From Pseudomonadota bacterium (lineage in GTDB: Bacteria; Pseudomonadota; Alphaproteobacteria; Sphingomonadales; Sphingomonadaceae), in NCBI GenBank assembly GCA_020160755.1, contig JAIUPN010000001.1, positions 620,001 through 684,000 on the forward strand: DNA of 64,000 nucleotides, written 5' to 3'. Numbering within the stretch: the first letter of the stretch is position 1; the number at the start of each line of letters is the position of its first letter. Position numbers and translations under genes: made by a program. The notes beneath the pieces were generated by a model, which worked only from the letters and a program-made list of their open reading frames with translations, did not search any database and was not told where the DNA came from. This document shows positions 8,471-16,816 of this stretch, piece after piece.

Positions 8471-9253
8471 ATGACCCAAGACGACCTGACCATTACCGAC
8501 CCCAAGATGAAGGCGCACGGCGTCGACGTCTTCTATGGCGAGAAACAGGCGATCAAGAATGTGTCGATCGACGTCGGCACCGATCTCGTCACCGCCTTCA
8601 TCGGCCCGTCGGGCTGCGGCAAGTCGACCTTCCTGCGTTCGCTGAACCGGATGAACGACACCGTCGCGAGCGCGCGCGTCACCGGGCAGATCACCCTCGA
8701 CGGCGAGGACATCTATGCGCCGTCGATGGACGTCGTGCAGCTGCGCGCCCGCGTCGGCATGGTGTTCCAGAAACCGAACCCCTTCCCCAAGTCGATCTAC
8801 GACAATGTCGGCTATGGCCCGCGCATCCACGGCCTCGCGCCGAACAAGGCCGACCTCGACGTCATCGTCGAACGCGCGCTGGTGCGCGCGGGGCTTTGGG
8901 ACGAGGTCAAGGACCGGTTGGCCGAAAGCGGCACCGCGCTGTCGGGCGGCCAGCAGCAGCGCCTGTGTATTGCGCGCGCGATCGCGGTCGATCCCGAAGT
9001 GATCCTGATGGACGAGCCCTGCTCGGCGCTCGACCCGATCGCGACCGCGAAGATCGAGGAGCTGATCCACGAACTGCGCGGCAAATATGCGATCGTGATC
9101 GTCACGCATAACATGCAGCAGGCGGCCCGCGTGTCGCAGCGCACCGCCTTTTTCCACCTCGGGACGCTGGTAGAGTACGGCAAGACGACCGACATCTTCA
9201 CCAACCCGAAGCAGGAACGCACCAAGGACTATATCACCGGCCGCTACGGTTGA
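8471..9253 (+). CDS. pstB: PstB, phosphate ABC transporter ATP-binding protein
   Basis: 260 residues from ATG 8471, the usual PstB length. The frame runs open far upstream inside pstA, but that part is a shadow. Walker A is GPSGCGKST, the Q-loop [19 protein letters not shown] is PstB-specific, the signature is [15 protein letters not shown], Walker B is [13 protein letters not shown] and the H-loop is [10 protein letters not shown]. It hydrolyses ATP on the cytoplasmic face to drive phosphate uptake and, with PhoU, takes part in phosphate signalling. Confidence 0.97.
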   Translation: MTQDDLTITDPKMKAHGVDVFYGEKQAIKNVSIDVGTDLVTAFIGPSGCGKSTFLRSLNRMNDTVASARVTGQITLDGEDIYAPSMDVVQLRARVGMVFQKPNPFPKSIYDNVGYGPRIHGLAPNKADLDVIVERALVRAGLWDEVKDRLAESGTALSGGQQQRLCIARAIAVDPEVILMDEPCSALDPIATAKIEELIHELRGKYAIVIVTHNMQQAARVSQRTAFFHLGTLVEYGKTTDIFTNPKQERTKDYITGRYG

Positions 9254-9278
9254 TCCGCAGCGCAAAAGGACAAGAGTG

Positions 9279-9998
9279 ATGGCACTAACGAACGACCATA
9301 CCGTCAAGGCCTTCGACGAGGATCTGAACCGCCTGCGCGGGCTGATCAGCGAAATGGGCGGCCGCGCCGAACAGGCGCTGCTCCAGGCGATGACCGCGCT
9401 CAGCAAGGGCGATCTCGATCTCGCGGCACAGGTCGTGCGCGACGACAAGAAGATCGACGCGCTGGAGGCCGAGGTTGAACAGCTCGCGGTCCAGACGATC
9501 GCGCTCCGCGCCCCGATGGCCGACGATCTGCGCGAAATGATCGCGGCACTGAAGATCGTGTCGGTCGTCGAGCGCATCGGCGACTATGCGAAGAATATCG
9601 CGAAACGCGTCGCGCTGATGGACCAGACGCGCTCGATCGAGGCGATCCCGCTCCTGATGTCGATGTCGAACATCGTCGTCGAGCTGATCCACGACGCGCT
9701 CGACAGCTTCGCCGCGCGCGACGCCGAACTCGCGGTGCGGGTGACCGTCCGCGACAAGAATGTCGACGATTTCTACAACAGCATCTTCCGCACGCTCGTC
9801 ACCTTCATGATGGAAAATCCGAAATATATCTCGGAAAGCGCGCATCTGCTGTTCGTCGCCAAGAACCTCGAGCGCATGGGCGACCACGCGACGAACATCG
9901 CCGAGATGGTCTATTATGTCGTGACCGGCGAGCGGATGGAAGAACGCGAGCGCGGCGAACAGCCCGAAGATGGCGCCGCGGAGCAGGAGCAAGGCTGA
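9279..9998 (+). CDS. phoU: PhoU, phosphate signalling regulator
   Basis: 239 residues from ATG 9279; a GTG directly before it gives one extra residue, and the site aaaggacaag suits either. Two helical PhoU repeats are visible, each with the E/D-rich metal-binding pattern: DDKKIDALEAEVEQLAV and RIGDYAKNIAKR in the first, DKNVDDFYNSIFRTLV and ERMGDHATNIAEMVYY in the second. PhoU links the Pst transporter to the sensor kinase and represses the Pho regulon when phosphate is plentiful. A Glu/Gly-rich tail ends the protein. Its stop overlaps the phoB start (TGATG). Confidence 0.95.
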   Translation: MALTNDHTVKAFDEDLNRLRGLISEMGGRAEQALLQAMTALSKGDLDLAAQVVRDDKKIDALEAEVEQLAVQTIALRAPMADDLREMIAALKIVSVVERIGDYAKNIAKRVALMDQTRSIEAIPLLMSMSNIVVELIHDALDSFAARDAELAVRVTVRDKNVDDFYNSIFRTLVTFMMENPKYISESAHLLFVAKNLERMGDHATNIAEMVYYVVTGERMEERERGEQPEDGAAEQEQG

Positions 9999-10696
9999 TG
10001 CCGCAGCCAGACCTGCTGCTGATCGAGGATGACGAGGCGATCGCCGAACTCATCGTCTGGCACTTCGCGCGCGAGGGCTTTTCGGTCCGCCAGACCCCCG
10101 ACGGCGAGCAGGCGCTCGTCCTCGTCGAGGAACGCGTCCCCGATATCGTCCTGCTCGACTGGATGATCGAGAGCCTGCCCGGCATCGAAGTTTGCCGACG
10201 CCTCCGCCGCAACCCGAAATCGGCGAACGTCCCGATCATCATGCTCACCGCGCGCGGCGAGGAAGAGGACCGCATCCGCGGGTTAGAGACCGGCGCCGAC
10301 GATTATGTCACCAAACCGTTCAGCCCGCGCGAACTCGTCGCGCGTGTCCAGGCGGTGCTGCGCCGCCTGCGCCCCGCACTCGCCGGCGAGATGCTGACCT
10401 ACGCCGATATCGAGCTCGACTCGGTCGCGCACAAGGTCGTGCGGAACAGCCAGATCGTTGCAATGGGGCCGACCGAGTTCCGCCTGCTGCGCCATTTCAT
10501 GGAACATCCAGGCCGCGTCTTCTCGCGCGGGCAATTGCTCGACAGCGTGTGGGGGCAGGACAGCGACATTGAACTGCGCACCGTCGACGTCCATATCCGC
10601 CGTCTGCGCAAGGCGATCAACCTGCCCGGCACGAGCGACATCATCCGAACCGTGCGCTCGGCGGGTTACGCGCTGGACGCGGGCAAGAGCATCTGA
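9998..10696 (+). CDS. phoB: PhoB, phosphate-responsive response regulator
   Basis: 232 residues. The receiver domain has acidic residues IEDDEAI, the phosphoacceptor Asp in VLLDWMI, Thr in IIMLTARGEE and Lys in YVTKPF. The OmpR-type winged-helix domain follows (GPTEFRLLRHFMEHPG, VDVHIRRLRKAIN, VRSAGYALD). It binds Pho boxes; three candidates are present in this window, two before pstS and one before the porin at 12156-13511. The partner kinase phoR is not in this window, although it is often adjacent in related bacteria. Confidence 0.93.
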   Translation: MPQPDLLLIEDDEAIAELIVWHFAREGFSVRQTPDGEQALVLVEERVPDIVLLDWMIESLPGIEVCRRLRRNPKSANVPIIMLTARGEEEDRIRGLETGADDYVTKPFSPRELVARVQAVLRRLRPALAGEMLTYADIELDSVAHKVVRNSQIVAMGPTEFRLLRHFMEHPGRVFSRGQLLDSVWGQDSDIELRTVDVHIRRLRKAINLPGTSDIIRTVRSAGYALDAGKSI

Positions 10697-10840
10697 CGCG
10701 GGACGATCCGATCGAAGTTGAATTTCGTCCGCAGCGCGGATAGATTCCGCCCGCCGAGAATAGAGTAGCAGGCTGGTATCTCCTGCGCCCGCCCCCCGGG
10801 TTCTTCTCCGCCACGGCGCCGACCAGCCCTTGCGGCGGGT

Positions 10841-10884
10841 GGCGCTGAACGACAGCCGCCGCACCGCCGCTCCCGACGACGGAG
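10841..10884 (+). promoter_or_regulatory. Tandem ACGA-loop hairpins before the SMR gene (guanidine-II-like leader, tentative)
   Basis: Hairpin 1 (10841-10860) has a 7-bp stem with one bulged C and loop AACGA. Nine bases later, hairpin 2 (10870-10884) pairs CTCC with GGAG, has one bulged C and a G-C pair closing the tetraloop ACGA. The GGAG of hairpin 2 is the likely ribosome-binding site of the GTG start at 10892. Two ACGR-loop hairpins before an SMR gene is the guanidine-II (mini-ykkC) layout. The bulges, the five-base loop and the EmrE-type protein make this only a candidate. Confidence 0.35.
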
Positions 10885-10891
10885 TGCACCC

Positions 10892-11221
10892 GTGCAATAT
10901 ATCTATCTTACCATCGCCATCGTTGCAGAGGTCATCGCGACCAGCTTCATGAAACAGTCGGAAGGCTTCACGAAGCTCGTCCCGTCGCTGATTACCGCCG
11001 GCGGATATATCGTCGCCTTCTATTTCCTGTCGCTGACGCTCAGAACCTTGCCCACGGGAATCGCCTACGCGATCTGGTCCAGCGTCGGAATCGTCCTGAT
11101 CGCGACCATCGCGTGGGTCTTTCAGGGCCAGAAGCTCGACACGCCGGCGATGGTCGGCATGGCGCTGATCATAGCCGGCGTGGTGGTTATGAACGGCTTT
11201 TCGAACAGCGCTGCACACTGA
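10892..11221 (+). CDS. Small multidrug resistance (SMR) family transporter, EmrE/Qac type
   Basis: 109 residues, the standard SMR length, with four membrane helices. The essential membrane-embedded glutamate is Glu13 (IVAEVIATSFMK), and the conserved helix-3 region is GIAYAIWSSVGIVLI. Overall it is closer to EmrE/Qac exporters (QSEGFTKL, PTGIAYAIW) than to guanidinium-specific Gdx/SugE proteins, by eye. It works as an antiparallel dimer exchanging protons for cationic drugs. The start is GTG 10892. It is a single gene after the phosphate operon, preceded by 195 bp with hairpins. Confidence 0.9.
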   Translation: MQYIYLTIAIVAEVIATSFMKQSEGFTKLVPSLITAGGYIVAFYFLSLTLRTLPTGIAYAIWSSVGIVLIATIAWVFQGQKLDTPAMVGMALIIAGVVVMNGFSNSAAH

Positions 11222-11388
11222 TCGCGGAATTAGACGGATCCCGCCCTGCCAAGGGAAATGGCCATGCTCCGCGGCAGCCCCCTTCCCGACCGAAAGCCCC
11301 GGAAGCCCGCTAGCGATCGCTTGCGGACATTGGCTACCGCAGCGGTCGCCCGTTGACAGTGTTATTCAAATAGTACACCAGATGGGCT

Positions 11389-12092
11389 GTGGGGAACTTG
11401 CAAATCTCTGGCCATTCTCGATGGATCGTCGCCGCCGAGGTCTCGACCTTCGTAGCCTTGGCCCTGATATCCAAATATCTGCTGAGCTTGCTTTTCTGGC
11501 GCTATGCGGGGCCCGCGTCGCTGCTGCTGATACTTGGCGTATTGACACTTTATATGCGCGCCGTCGGTCGGCGATGGGCCTGGTTCCGCTGCCGGGATGG
11601 CGGGCCAAGCTGATGGTACTTCCCAAGGCGGGCCTGACGCTGGTTGCGTTCGCGCTCGTCGTCGCGCTGACGACGATTGCCGGCCCCGCGCTCGGGCTTG
11701 CGTTTCTGACCGAGGTGCCGGCTGGCGTGGATGACCGCTGGGGCGAAGTGGCTGGTAGCTTGCCCCATTATCTGCTGTGGCTTGGCATCGTCTGGACCGC
11801 CGCCGCCTTTGGCGAGGAGATGTTCTTTCGCGGCTACCTGGTAACCCGCCTGCAACTGGTATTCCCGGACGGCGCGCCTGGATTGATTTTCGCCGTCGTC
11901 GTTTCTGCCCTGATCTTTGGTTACGGCCATTTCTACTATCAGGGATGGCGCGGCGCGGTCGTAACCTGTGGGATCGGCTTGGCGTTCGGCACGATGTTCC
12001 TGCTGTTCAAGCGCAACCTATGGCCGCTGATCCTGCTGCATGGCATTATCGACACGCTGACATTTACCGCCATATTCATGGGAAGTGAGTAG
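11389..12092 (+). pseudogene. CPBP-family intramembrane metalloprotease, frameshifted
   Basis: The two halves lie in different frames. The N-terminal half, from GTG 11389 to about 11590, encodes two membrane helices (VALALISKYLLSLLFWRYAG and SLLLILGVLTLYM). The rest, from about 11590 to 12092, carries the CPBP motifs: EEMFFRGYL (EExxxR), FGYGHFYYQG (FxxxH) and LLHGIIDT. Family members have both parts in one chain. Around 11587-11597 the join RRWAWF-LPGWRAKL would need a one-base shift. It is either a real frameshift that inactivates the gene or a sequencing error. A start in the second frame at 11382 gives an Arg-rich non-membrane N-terminus and is unlikely. Confidence 0.7.
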
Positions 12093-12155
12093 CGGTCACA
12101 CCCGGCGCCAAGCTGTCGCTCTTTGTTCGCCTCCTACCCCGAAGCCAACGCCCGG

Positions 12156-13511
12156 TCAGAAATCGACCTGCGTGCGCAGCCCGAAGGTATCCGCCGAATA
12201 GCTGCGATCGCCGTTCGCCGCAGCGACGCGCGCATCGTCGACCCAGACCTTGCCGTAGTTGGCGGTGATGCGGATATAGTCGATCGGCGCCCAGACGAGC
12301 CCGATCAGCGCGGTCTTCTGCTGCCCGCCGACGATGCCGGCATCGTTGAGGTCGAGATAGTCGTAGCGCGCATTGACCTCGATCGCGCCGATCCCGCCGG
12401 CGTTGATCGGCTTCGACGGCTTCAGCCGGTCGAACGCTCCGTCCTTGTAGCCGCGCGTGTCGCCGGGGGTCAGCACCATGCCGACCTCCGCATAGCCGCC
12501 GAAGAAGGTCGGGTCGGCGGCGGTGCTGCGCTTGACCTTCTGCCAGAAGGCTTCACCCGCGGCGTGGAACGGCCCTGCGAGCACGGCGCCTTCGAGGCCG
12601 AGGCCGCGCTCGCTCGCAATGTCGAGCAATCCGGTATCGACCAGCCGGACGTCGGTCGTGTGAACGAAGGGCCGCGCGCGATAGCGGTTCGTCGCCGCGG
12701 GGTCGTTCGGGTCGCGGTAATGCGCCGATGCGCCGAGGTGCAATTGCGTGTCGCCGAACTTCGGCATGAACACGACGCGCCCGTCGACACTGACGCTGTG
12801 GTTGCTGTCGGTCAGGTCGCGGGCGTTGTCGCCGAACACCCCGCCCTGCACCAGCAGCGCCTTGCCCTTGTACTGCGCCGACAGACCGACGCGGCGCTCG
12901 AAACCGAACGCCTGCGTGAAGGCGGCGCGCTCGGTGAAGCTGGTGAACAGGTCGCTCGTCAGGTCGTCGAGCGACCAGAAGGGCTTGATCTGACCCGCGG
13001 TGACCGAAAGCGGCCCGGTGCCATAGGTCATGTAGATGTCGGTCAGCTCGACCTCGCTGTTCGCGATGTCGGCCTCGACGCGATAGGAAAAGCCGCCCGG
13101 GATCTTGCCGTCGACGCCCAGGTAGACGCGGCGGAATTCGGTCGCGGTGCCGCCGCGGATGCCGGTGGCGCCCGCGGGCGCGTCGATGCTCGCCACGTCG
13201 AGCTGGATGCGCCCGCGCGGCTTGAAGCTCCAGCCGTCGGCGGTCTTGACCTCGGGCGCGCCCTTCCAGCTGATCTCGGTCGCGGGCTTGGCGGTGACCG
13301 ACGGCGGCGCGGGCGTCGTCACCGGCGCTGGCGCCGGCTGCACGGTGGCGGCGTCGAGCCGCGTTTCGAGCGTCTGCACCTTTGCCTTCAACGCCGCGAG
13401 TTCGGCGCGGAGCTGCGCAGCCTCTTCGGCCGTCATCGCCTGGGCATAAGCGGCGGTCGGCAGGCTGAACATCGACGTCGCGAGCAGGGCGGCGGTCAGG
13501 GCATGGCGCAT
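12156..13511 (-). CDS. Phosphate-selective porin, OprO/OprP family
   Basis: 451 residues from ATG 13511. An earlier in-frame ATG would precede the signal peptide. The signal peptide ends near AAYAQA. A short coiled coil follows (EAAQLRAELAALKAKVQTLE), then a Pro/Ala linker, then a beta-barrel typical of the OprP family: FKPRGRIQLDVA, EFRRVYLGVDGKIPGGFSYR, TAGQIKPFWSLDDLTS and a C-terminal Phe (TQVDF). It forms an outer-membrane channel for anions. A well-formed Pho box lies 47 bp upstream, so phosphate starvation very likely induces it together with pst. Confidence 0.9.
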   Translation of the reverse strand: MRHALTAALLATSMFSLPTAAYAQAMTAEEAAQLRAELAALKAKVQTLETRLDAATVQPAPAPVTTPAPPSVTAKPATEISWKGAPEVKTADGWSFKPRGRIQLDVASIDAPAGATGIRGGTATEFRRVYLGVDGKIPGGFSYRVEADIANSEVELTDIYMTYGTGPLSVTAGQIKPFWSLDDLTSDLFTSFTERAAFTQAFGFERRVGLSAQYKGKALLVQGGVFGDNARDLTDSNHSVSVDGRVVFMPKFGDTQLHLGASAHYRDPNDPAATNRYRARPFVHTTDVRLVDTGLLDIASERGLGLEGAVLAGPFHAAGEAFWQKVKRSTAADPTFFGGYAEVGMVLTPGDTRGYKDGAFDRLKPSKPINAGGIGAIEVNARYDYLDLNDAGIVGGQQKTALIGLVWAPIDYIRITANYGKVWVDDARVAAANGDRSYSADTFGLRTQVDF

Positions 13512-13557
13512 GAGGGAATTGCTCCGTTGCGAAAGGTTACAAGCTCGGGGCGCTGCT

Positions 13558-13575
13558 ATGACGCTTGCGTGACAG
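13558..13575 (-). promoter_or_regulatory. Pho box upstream of the porin gene
   Basis: On the minus strand, CTGTCAC and GCGTCAT are separated by GCAA, giving the 7-4-7 direct repeat of PhoB sites. It lies 47 bp before the porin start codon and reads toward it. Confidence 0.75.
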
Positions 13576-13713
13576 ATGCACGTCATTTGCGTGACATTTT
13601 TGTTTCAACCGTCATTTTTTCACCCCCTTGCCAGCAAGGCGCGAACGGCTAAGGACGTTCCAGTTTTTTCGGGCAACCTTTCTTGCGAGGGCGGCCCCTT
13701 CCGGGAGACCATC

Positions 13714-14616
13714 ATGACGATCAAATTTGACGGCCGCGTTGCTATTGTCACCGGCGCCGGCGGCGGCCTCGGCCGCGCCTATGCGCTCGAACTCGCGCGG
13801 CGCGGTGCCAAGGTCGTCGTCAACGACCTCGGCGGATCGCGCGACGGCACCGGCCATTCGGACGCCGCCTTGCAGGTCGTCGAGGAAATCCGCGCCGCAG
13901 GCGGCACCGCCATGTCGAACGGCGGCAGCGTCACCGAATATGACCAGATGGTCGAAATGGTCGCCAAGGCGAAGGAAGAATGGGGCGGCGTCCACGTCCT
14001 GATCAACAATGCCGGGATCCTGCGCGACAAGAGCTTCGCCAAGATGACCCCTGACGATTTCGACCTCGTGCTGAAGGTACATGTCAGCGGCAGCGCCAAT
14101 GTGACCAAGGCGTGCTGGGACCTGATGCGCGAACAGGCCTATGGCCGCATCCTGATGACCGCGTCGTCGACCGGCCTTTACGGCAATTTCGGCCAGGCCA
14201 ATTACGGCGCGGCAAAGCTCGGCCTCGCGGGGCTGACCAAGACGCTCCACCTCGAGGGCGCGAAGTATAACATCCGCTGCAACACGATCGCGCCCGTCGC
14301 GGGCACGCGCATGACCGAAGACATCTTCCCCGCCGAACTGTTCGAGAAGTTCACCCCCGAGAATGTCGTTCCGGCGGCGCTCTACCTCGTCAGCGAGGAC
14401 GCCCCGACGAACATGATCGTCGGCGCGGGTGCGGGCGCGTTCCACGCCGCCTATGTCACCATGACCCCCGGCGTGGCCCTGCCCGAAGGCGAGCGCACCC
14501 CCGAAGGCGTCGCCGCGGCGTGGGAAAAGATCATCGACCGCAATGGCGAGACCGTCCCGCAGTCGGGCAGCGAGCAGTCGATGAACGTCATGAAAGCGTT
14601 GATGGCACTGGGCTGA
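13714..14616 (+). CDS. Short-chain dehydrogenase/reductase, 3-hydroxyacyl-CoA dehydrogenase type
   Basis: 300 residues from ATG 13714. The Rossmann glycine motif is TGAGGGLG, followed by NDLGGSRDGTG, the NNAGILRDKSF motif, catalytic Ser (TASSTGLYG) and the YxxxK pair (YGAAKLGLAG). The sequence VNDLGGSRDGTGHSDAALQVV and the longer length match the dehydrogenase domain of multifunctional beta-oxidation enzymes (MFE-2 type). It probably oxidises hydroxyacyl-CoA with NAD. It is divergent from the porin and has no operon partner visible. The exact substrate is not certain. Confidence 0.88.
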   Translation: MTIKFDGRVAIVTGAGGGLGRAYALELARRGAKVVVNDLGGSRDGTGHSDAALQVVEEIRAAGGTAMSNGGSVTEYDQMVEMVAKAKEEWGGVHVLINNAGILRDKSFAKMTPDDFDLVLKVHVSGSANVTKACWDLMREQAYGRILMTASSTGLYGNFGQANYGAAKLGLAGLTKTLHLEGAKYNIRCNTIAPVAGTRMTEDIFPAELFEKFTPENVVPAALYLVSEDAPTNMIVGAGAGAFHAAYVTMTPGVALPEGERTPEGVAAAWEKIIDRNGETVPQSGSEQSMNVMKALMALG

Positions 14617-14683
14617 GGCTGATAGAGACACCCCGAAAATCGGCGATGCCTTCGAAGGAGGGTAGCCGGTCGAAGGGGTGTTC

Positions 14684-15340
14684 ATGACGGACATGACAAT
14701 GGGTGAAGGAATCGCCCTCCTCCAGCGACGCGGCAAGCTCGTAAAGGGCTTGCTCGTTGCCGGTTTTTTCATGCTCATCCTGGCTCTGGTCGGCCAGGTG
14801 GCCGAGCTGGACGGGCTGGTCTCGCTCGACGAGCGGGCGCCCGCCGAGGGCCTCAATGCGCTCTACCTTGGCGTGTCGGTCGCCGACCTCGGGCTGGCGC
14901 TGACCACCAATGTTGTTTTCTGCATGTGGATCTATCGCGCTGCCGCCAACGTCAAAGCGGCGCGCGTGCCCGGTTTCACTTTCACGCCGGCATGGGCGGT
15001 CGGGTGGCACTTCGTCCCGATCGCCAATTTCTTCAGACCGTTTCAGGCGATGCGCCAGATCTGGAACGCCAGCCACGGCGGCGATGGCGCAAGCCGGTAT
15101 CGCGGCGAGCTCCTGCTGATCGGCTGGTGGGGGGCGTGGAGTTTCTCGCTCGCCGTCGGAGCAGTTCTCACCGCAGCGACGATCGATGCCAATTCCGCCG
15201 CTGAAGAGCGCGAAGCGATCCTTCTCGCGATCCTCTATTCGATTACTAACCTGATTCTCTATCCGCTTGGCTGGCGCCTCGTCGACCGCATCACGACGGC
15301 ACAGCGCGAGCGGCTGACGTCGGCGCAGATCTTCTCCTGA
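14684..15340 (+). CDS. DUF4328 membrane protein
   Basis: 218 residues from ATG 14684; GTG 14678 would add two residues. The DUF4328 pattern is clear: four or five membrane segments with FCMWIYRAAANV, then WAVGWHFVPIANFFRPFQAM and QIWNAS. The function of the family is unknown. It follows the SDR gene by 67 bases and precedes another membrane protein. Two adjacent purine-rich sites occur upstream (gaaggagg and gaagggg). Confidence 0.85.
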   Translation: MTDMTMGEGIALLQRRGKLVKGLLVAGFFMLILALVGQVAELDGLVSLDERAPAEGLNALYLGVSVADLGLALTTNVVFCMWIYRAAANVKAARVPGFTFTPAWAVGWHFVPIANFFRPFQAMRQIWNASHGGDGASRYRGELLLIGWWGAWSFSLAVGAVLTAATIDANSAAEEREAILLAILYSITNLILYPLGWRLVDRITTAQRERLTSAQIFS

Positions 15341-15417
15341 CTTATTGTATTGCATCAGCAATACAGCCCTGCTAGAAGCGACGCGGGGCAAGGGGATCGG
15401 ACAGAAGGACGACCCCG

Positions 15418-16491
15418 ATGTATAGTGAAAGCGACCTGCAAGCTGCGGTCGATGCAAAGGTACTGACGCCGGAGGCCGCGCTGGCTTTCCGCTCGCATAT
15501 CGCATCGGTGCGCGCCGCCCCCGGAGCGGATGAGGAATCCTTCCGCCTTATCACCGGCTTTAACGATATTTTCGTCAGCATCGCGGCGGTGATCCTGCTC
15601 GTCGCGGTCGGCTGGATCGGCGCCTCGATCCATCCCGCGCTCGGCGGCGCTTTCGTCGCCGGCTCGGCGTGGTTCCTCGCCGAATATTTTACCCGCCAGC
15701 GCCGCATGGCGCTGCCCAGCATCGTCCTCGTCCTCGCCTTTTCGGGCGGCGTGTTCGCGACGATGGTCGGCTTCCTCGTCAAACATGGCGAATCCATTTT
15801 CGGCAACAGCCCCAATGAAACCGTCGGCGCGACGCTGATCGGAGCGATGGCGCTGGTCACCGCTGCGGCGACCTGGGCGCACTGGAAGCGTTTCATGGTG
15901 CCGATCACCGTCGCCGCCGGGACCGCCGCGCTCGCCGCGACCGCCGTCGCGCTCGTCCTCGCGATCACCGGAATGCCCAGCCCCGACGGCACGCTGCCGA
16001 TGATCCTCGTGCTGATCGCAGGACTCGGCGTCTTCACTCTCGCCATGTGGTGGGACCGCAGCGACCGCGTGCGCCAGACGCGCCGCAGCGACGTCGCTTT
16101 CTGGCTCCACCTGCTCGCGGCGCCGATGATCGCGCACCCGGTCTTCCACCTGCTCGGCGTGACACGCGGCGACGATATCGGCAGCGGCGCCGCCCTGATG
16201 GTCGTCGGCATCTACGTGATCTTCGGGCTGATCGCGCTCGCAATCGACCGCCGCGCGCTGCTCGTCTCGGCGCTCGCCTATGTGCTGTTCGCGATGACGC
16301 AGCTCTTCAACACCTTCGGCGCGGTCGAACTCAATGTCGCACTGACGGCGTTCGTGATCGGTTCGGCGCTGCTGCTGCTCTCGGCCTTCTGGCAGAATGC
16401 CCGCGCGGTAGTCGTCGGCTTCCTGCCGCCGAACGTCGCCGACCAGCTGCCGGCGACAGTGCGGGCGATCAGTCCCCAACCAGCTTCATAA
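15418..16491 (+). CDS. Multi-pass membrane protein of unknown function
   Basis: 357 residues. A short cytoplasmic N-terminus (MYSESDLQAAVDAKVLTPEA, a helix that looks like a small docking region) is followed by about ten membrane segments from DIFVSIAAVILLVAVGWIG to AFVIGSALLLLSAFW. The arrangement recalls DUF2157/DUF4401-type membrane proteins, but no motif settles it. Its 3' end overlaps the convergent DUF2794 gene by 23 bases. No enzymatic residues were identified. Confidence 0.78.
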   Translation: MYSESDLQAAVDAKVLTPEAALAFRSHIASVRAAPGADEESFRLITGFNDIFVSIAAVILLVAVGWIGASIHPALGGAFVAGSAWFLAEYFTRQRRMALPSIVLVLAFSGGVFATMVGFLVKHGESIFGNSPNETVGATLIGAMALVTAAATWAHWKRFMVPITVAAGTAALAATAVALVLAITGMPSPDGTLPMILVLIAGLGVFTLAMWWDRSDRVRQTRRSDVAFWLHLLAAPMIAHPVFHLLGVTRGDDIGSGAALMVVGIYVIFGLIALAIDRRALLVSALAYVLFAMTQLFNTFGAVELNVALTAFVIGSALLLLSAFWQNARAVVVGFLPPNVADQLPATVRAISPQPAS

Positions 16492-16816
16492 GCTTGCGTT
16501 CGACGGGGGCGAGTACATTCGAAAGCTCGTCCCCGCGTTTCAAAATCGCCCCGGCTTCGGAGACAAGGGCCCACATGCCCTGCCGGCTCCGCAAGGCGGG
16601 GCGTTTTTCTATGCGATATTCGGGGCGCTCTGCAGCGCGGCGAAAGGCCGAGAAGATCGCGGCGTCGCGGTGGAAATCCATCGCATAGTCGCGCCAATGC
16701 CCCGCAGCGACCATTCGGCCATAAAGATCGAGGATGCGCATCAATTCGGGGCGCTCGAAACCGGTTTGCTGCGGTACCGTCCGGCCTGCGAACGGCAAGG
16801 GTGTCACGGTGCCCAT
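16469..16816 (-). CDS. DUF2794 family protein
   Basis: 115 residues. The family core is visible: FERPELMRILDLYGRMVAAG, WRDYAMDFHRDAAIFSAF, RIEKRP and ALVSEAGAILKRG. DUF2794 proteins are small, widespread in alphaproteobacteria and have no known function. The start overlaps the stop of the serine acetyltransferase gene, so the two are translated together. The 3' end overlaps the convergent membrane protein gene by 23 bases. Confidence 0.88.
   Translation of the reverse strand: MGTVTPLPFAGRTVPQQTGFERPELMRILDLYGRMVAAGHWRDYAMDFHRDAAIFSAFRRAAERPEYRIEKRPALRSRQGMWALVSEAGAILKRGDELSNVLAPVERKLMKLVGD

Noticed and set aside
10700..10800. Guanidine-I (ykkC) riboswitch
   Set aside because: The phrase 'atagattccgcccgccgagaa' resembles part of the consensus, but the other conserved blocks are missing.
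11382..12092. Single long frame from ATG 11382 as the complete CPBP gene
   Set aside because: Its first 65 residues are Arg-rich and non-hydrophobic, whereas the other frame encodes the family's N-terminal helices over the same bases.
12123..13652. 509-codon plus-strand frame opposite the porin
   Set aside because: Arg/Ala/Asp-rich shadow; the porin frame has a signal peptide, barrel motifs and a terminal Phe.
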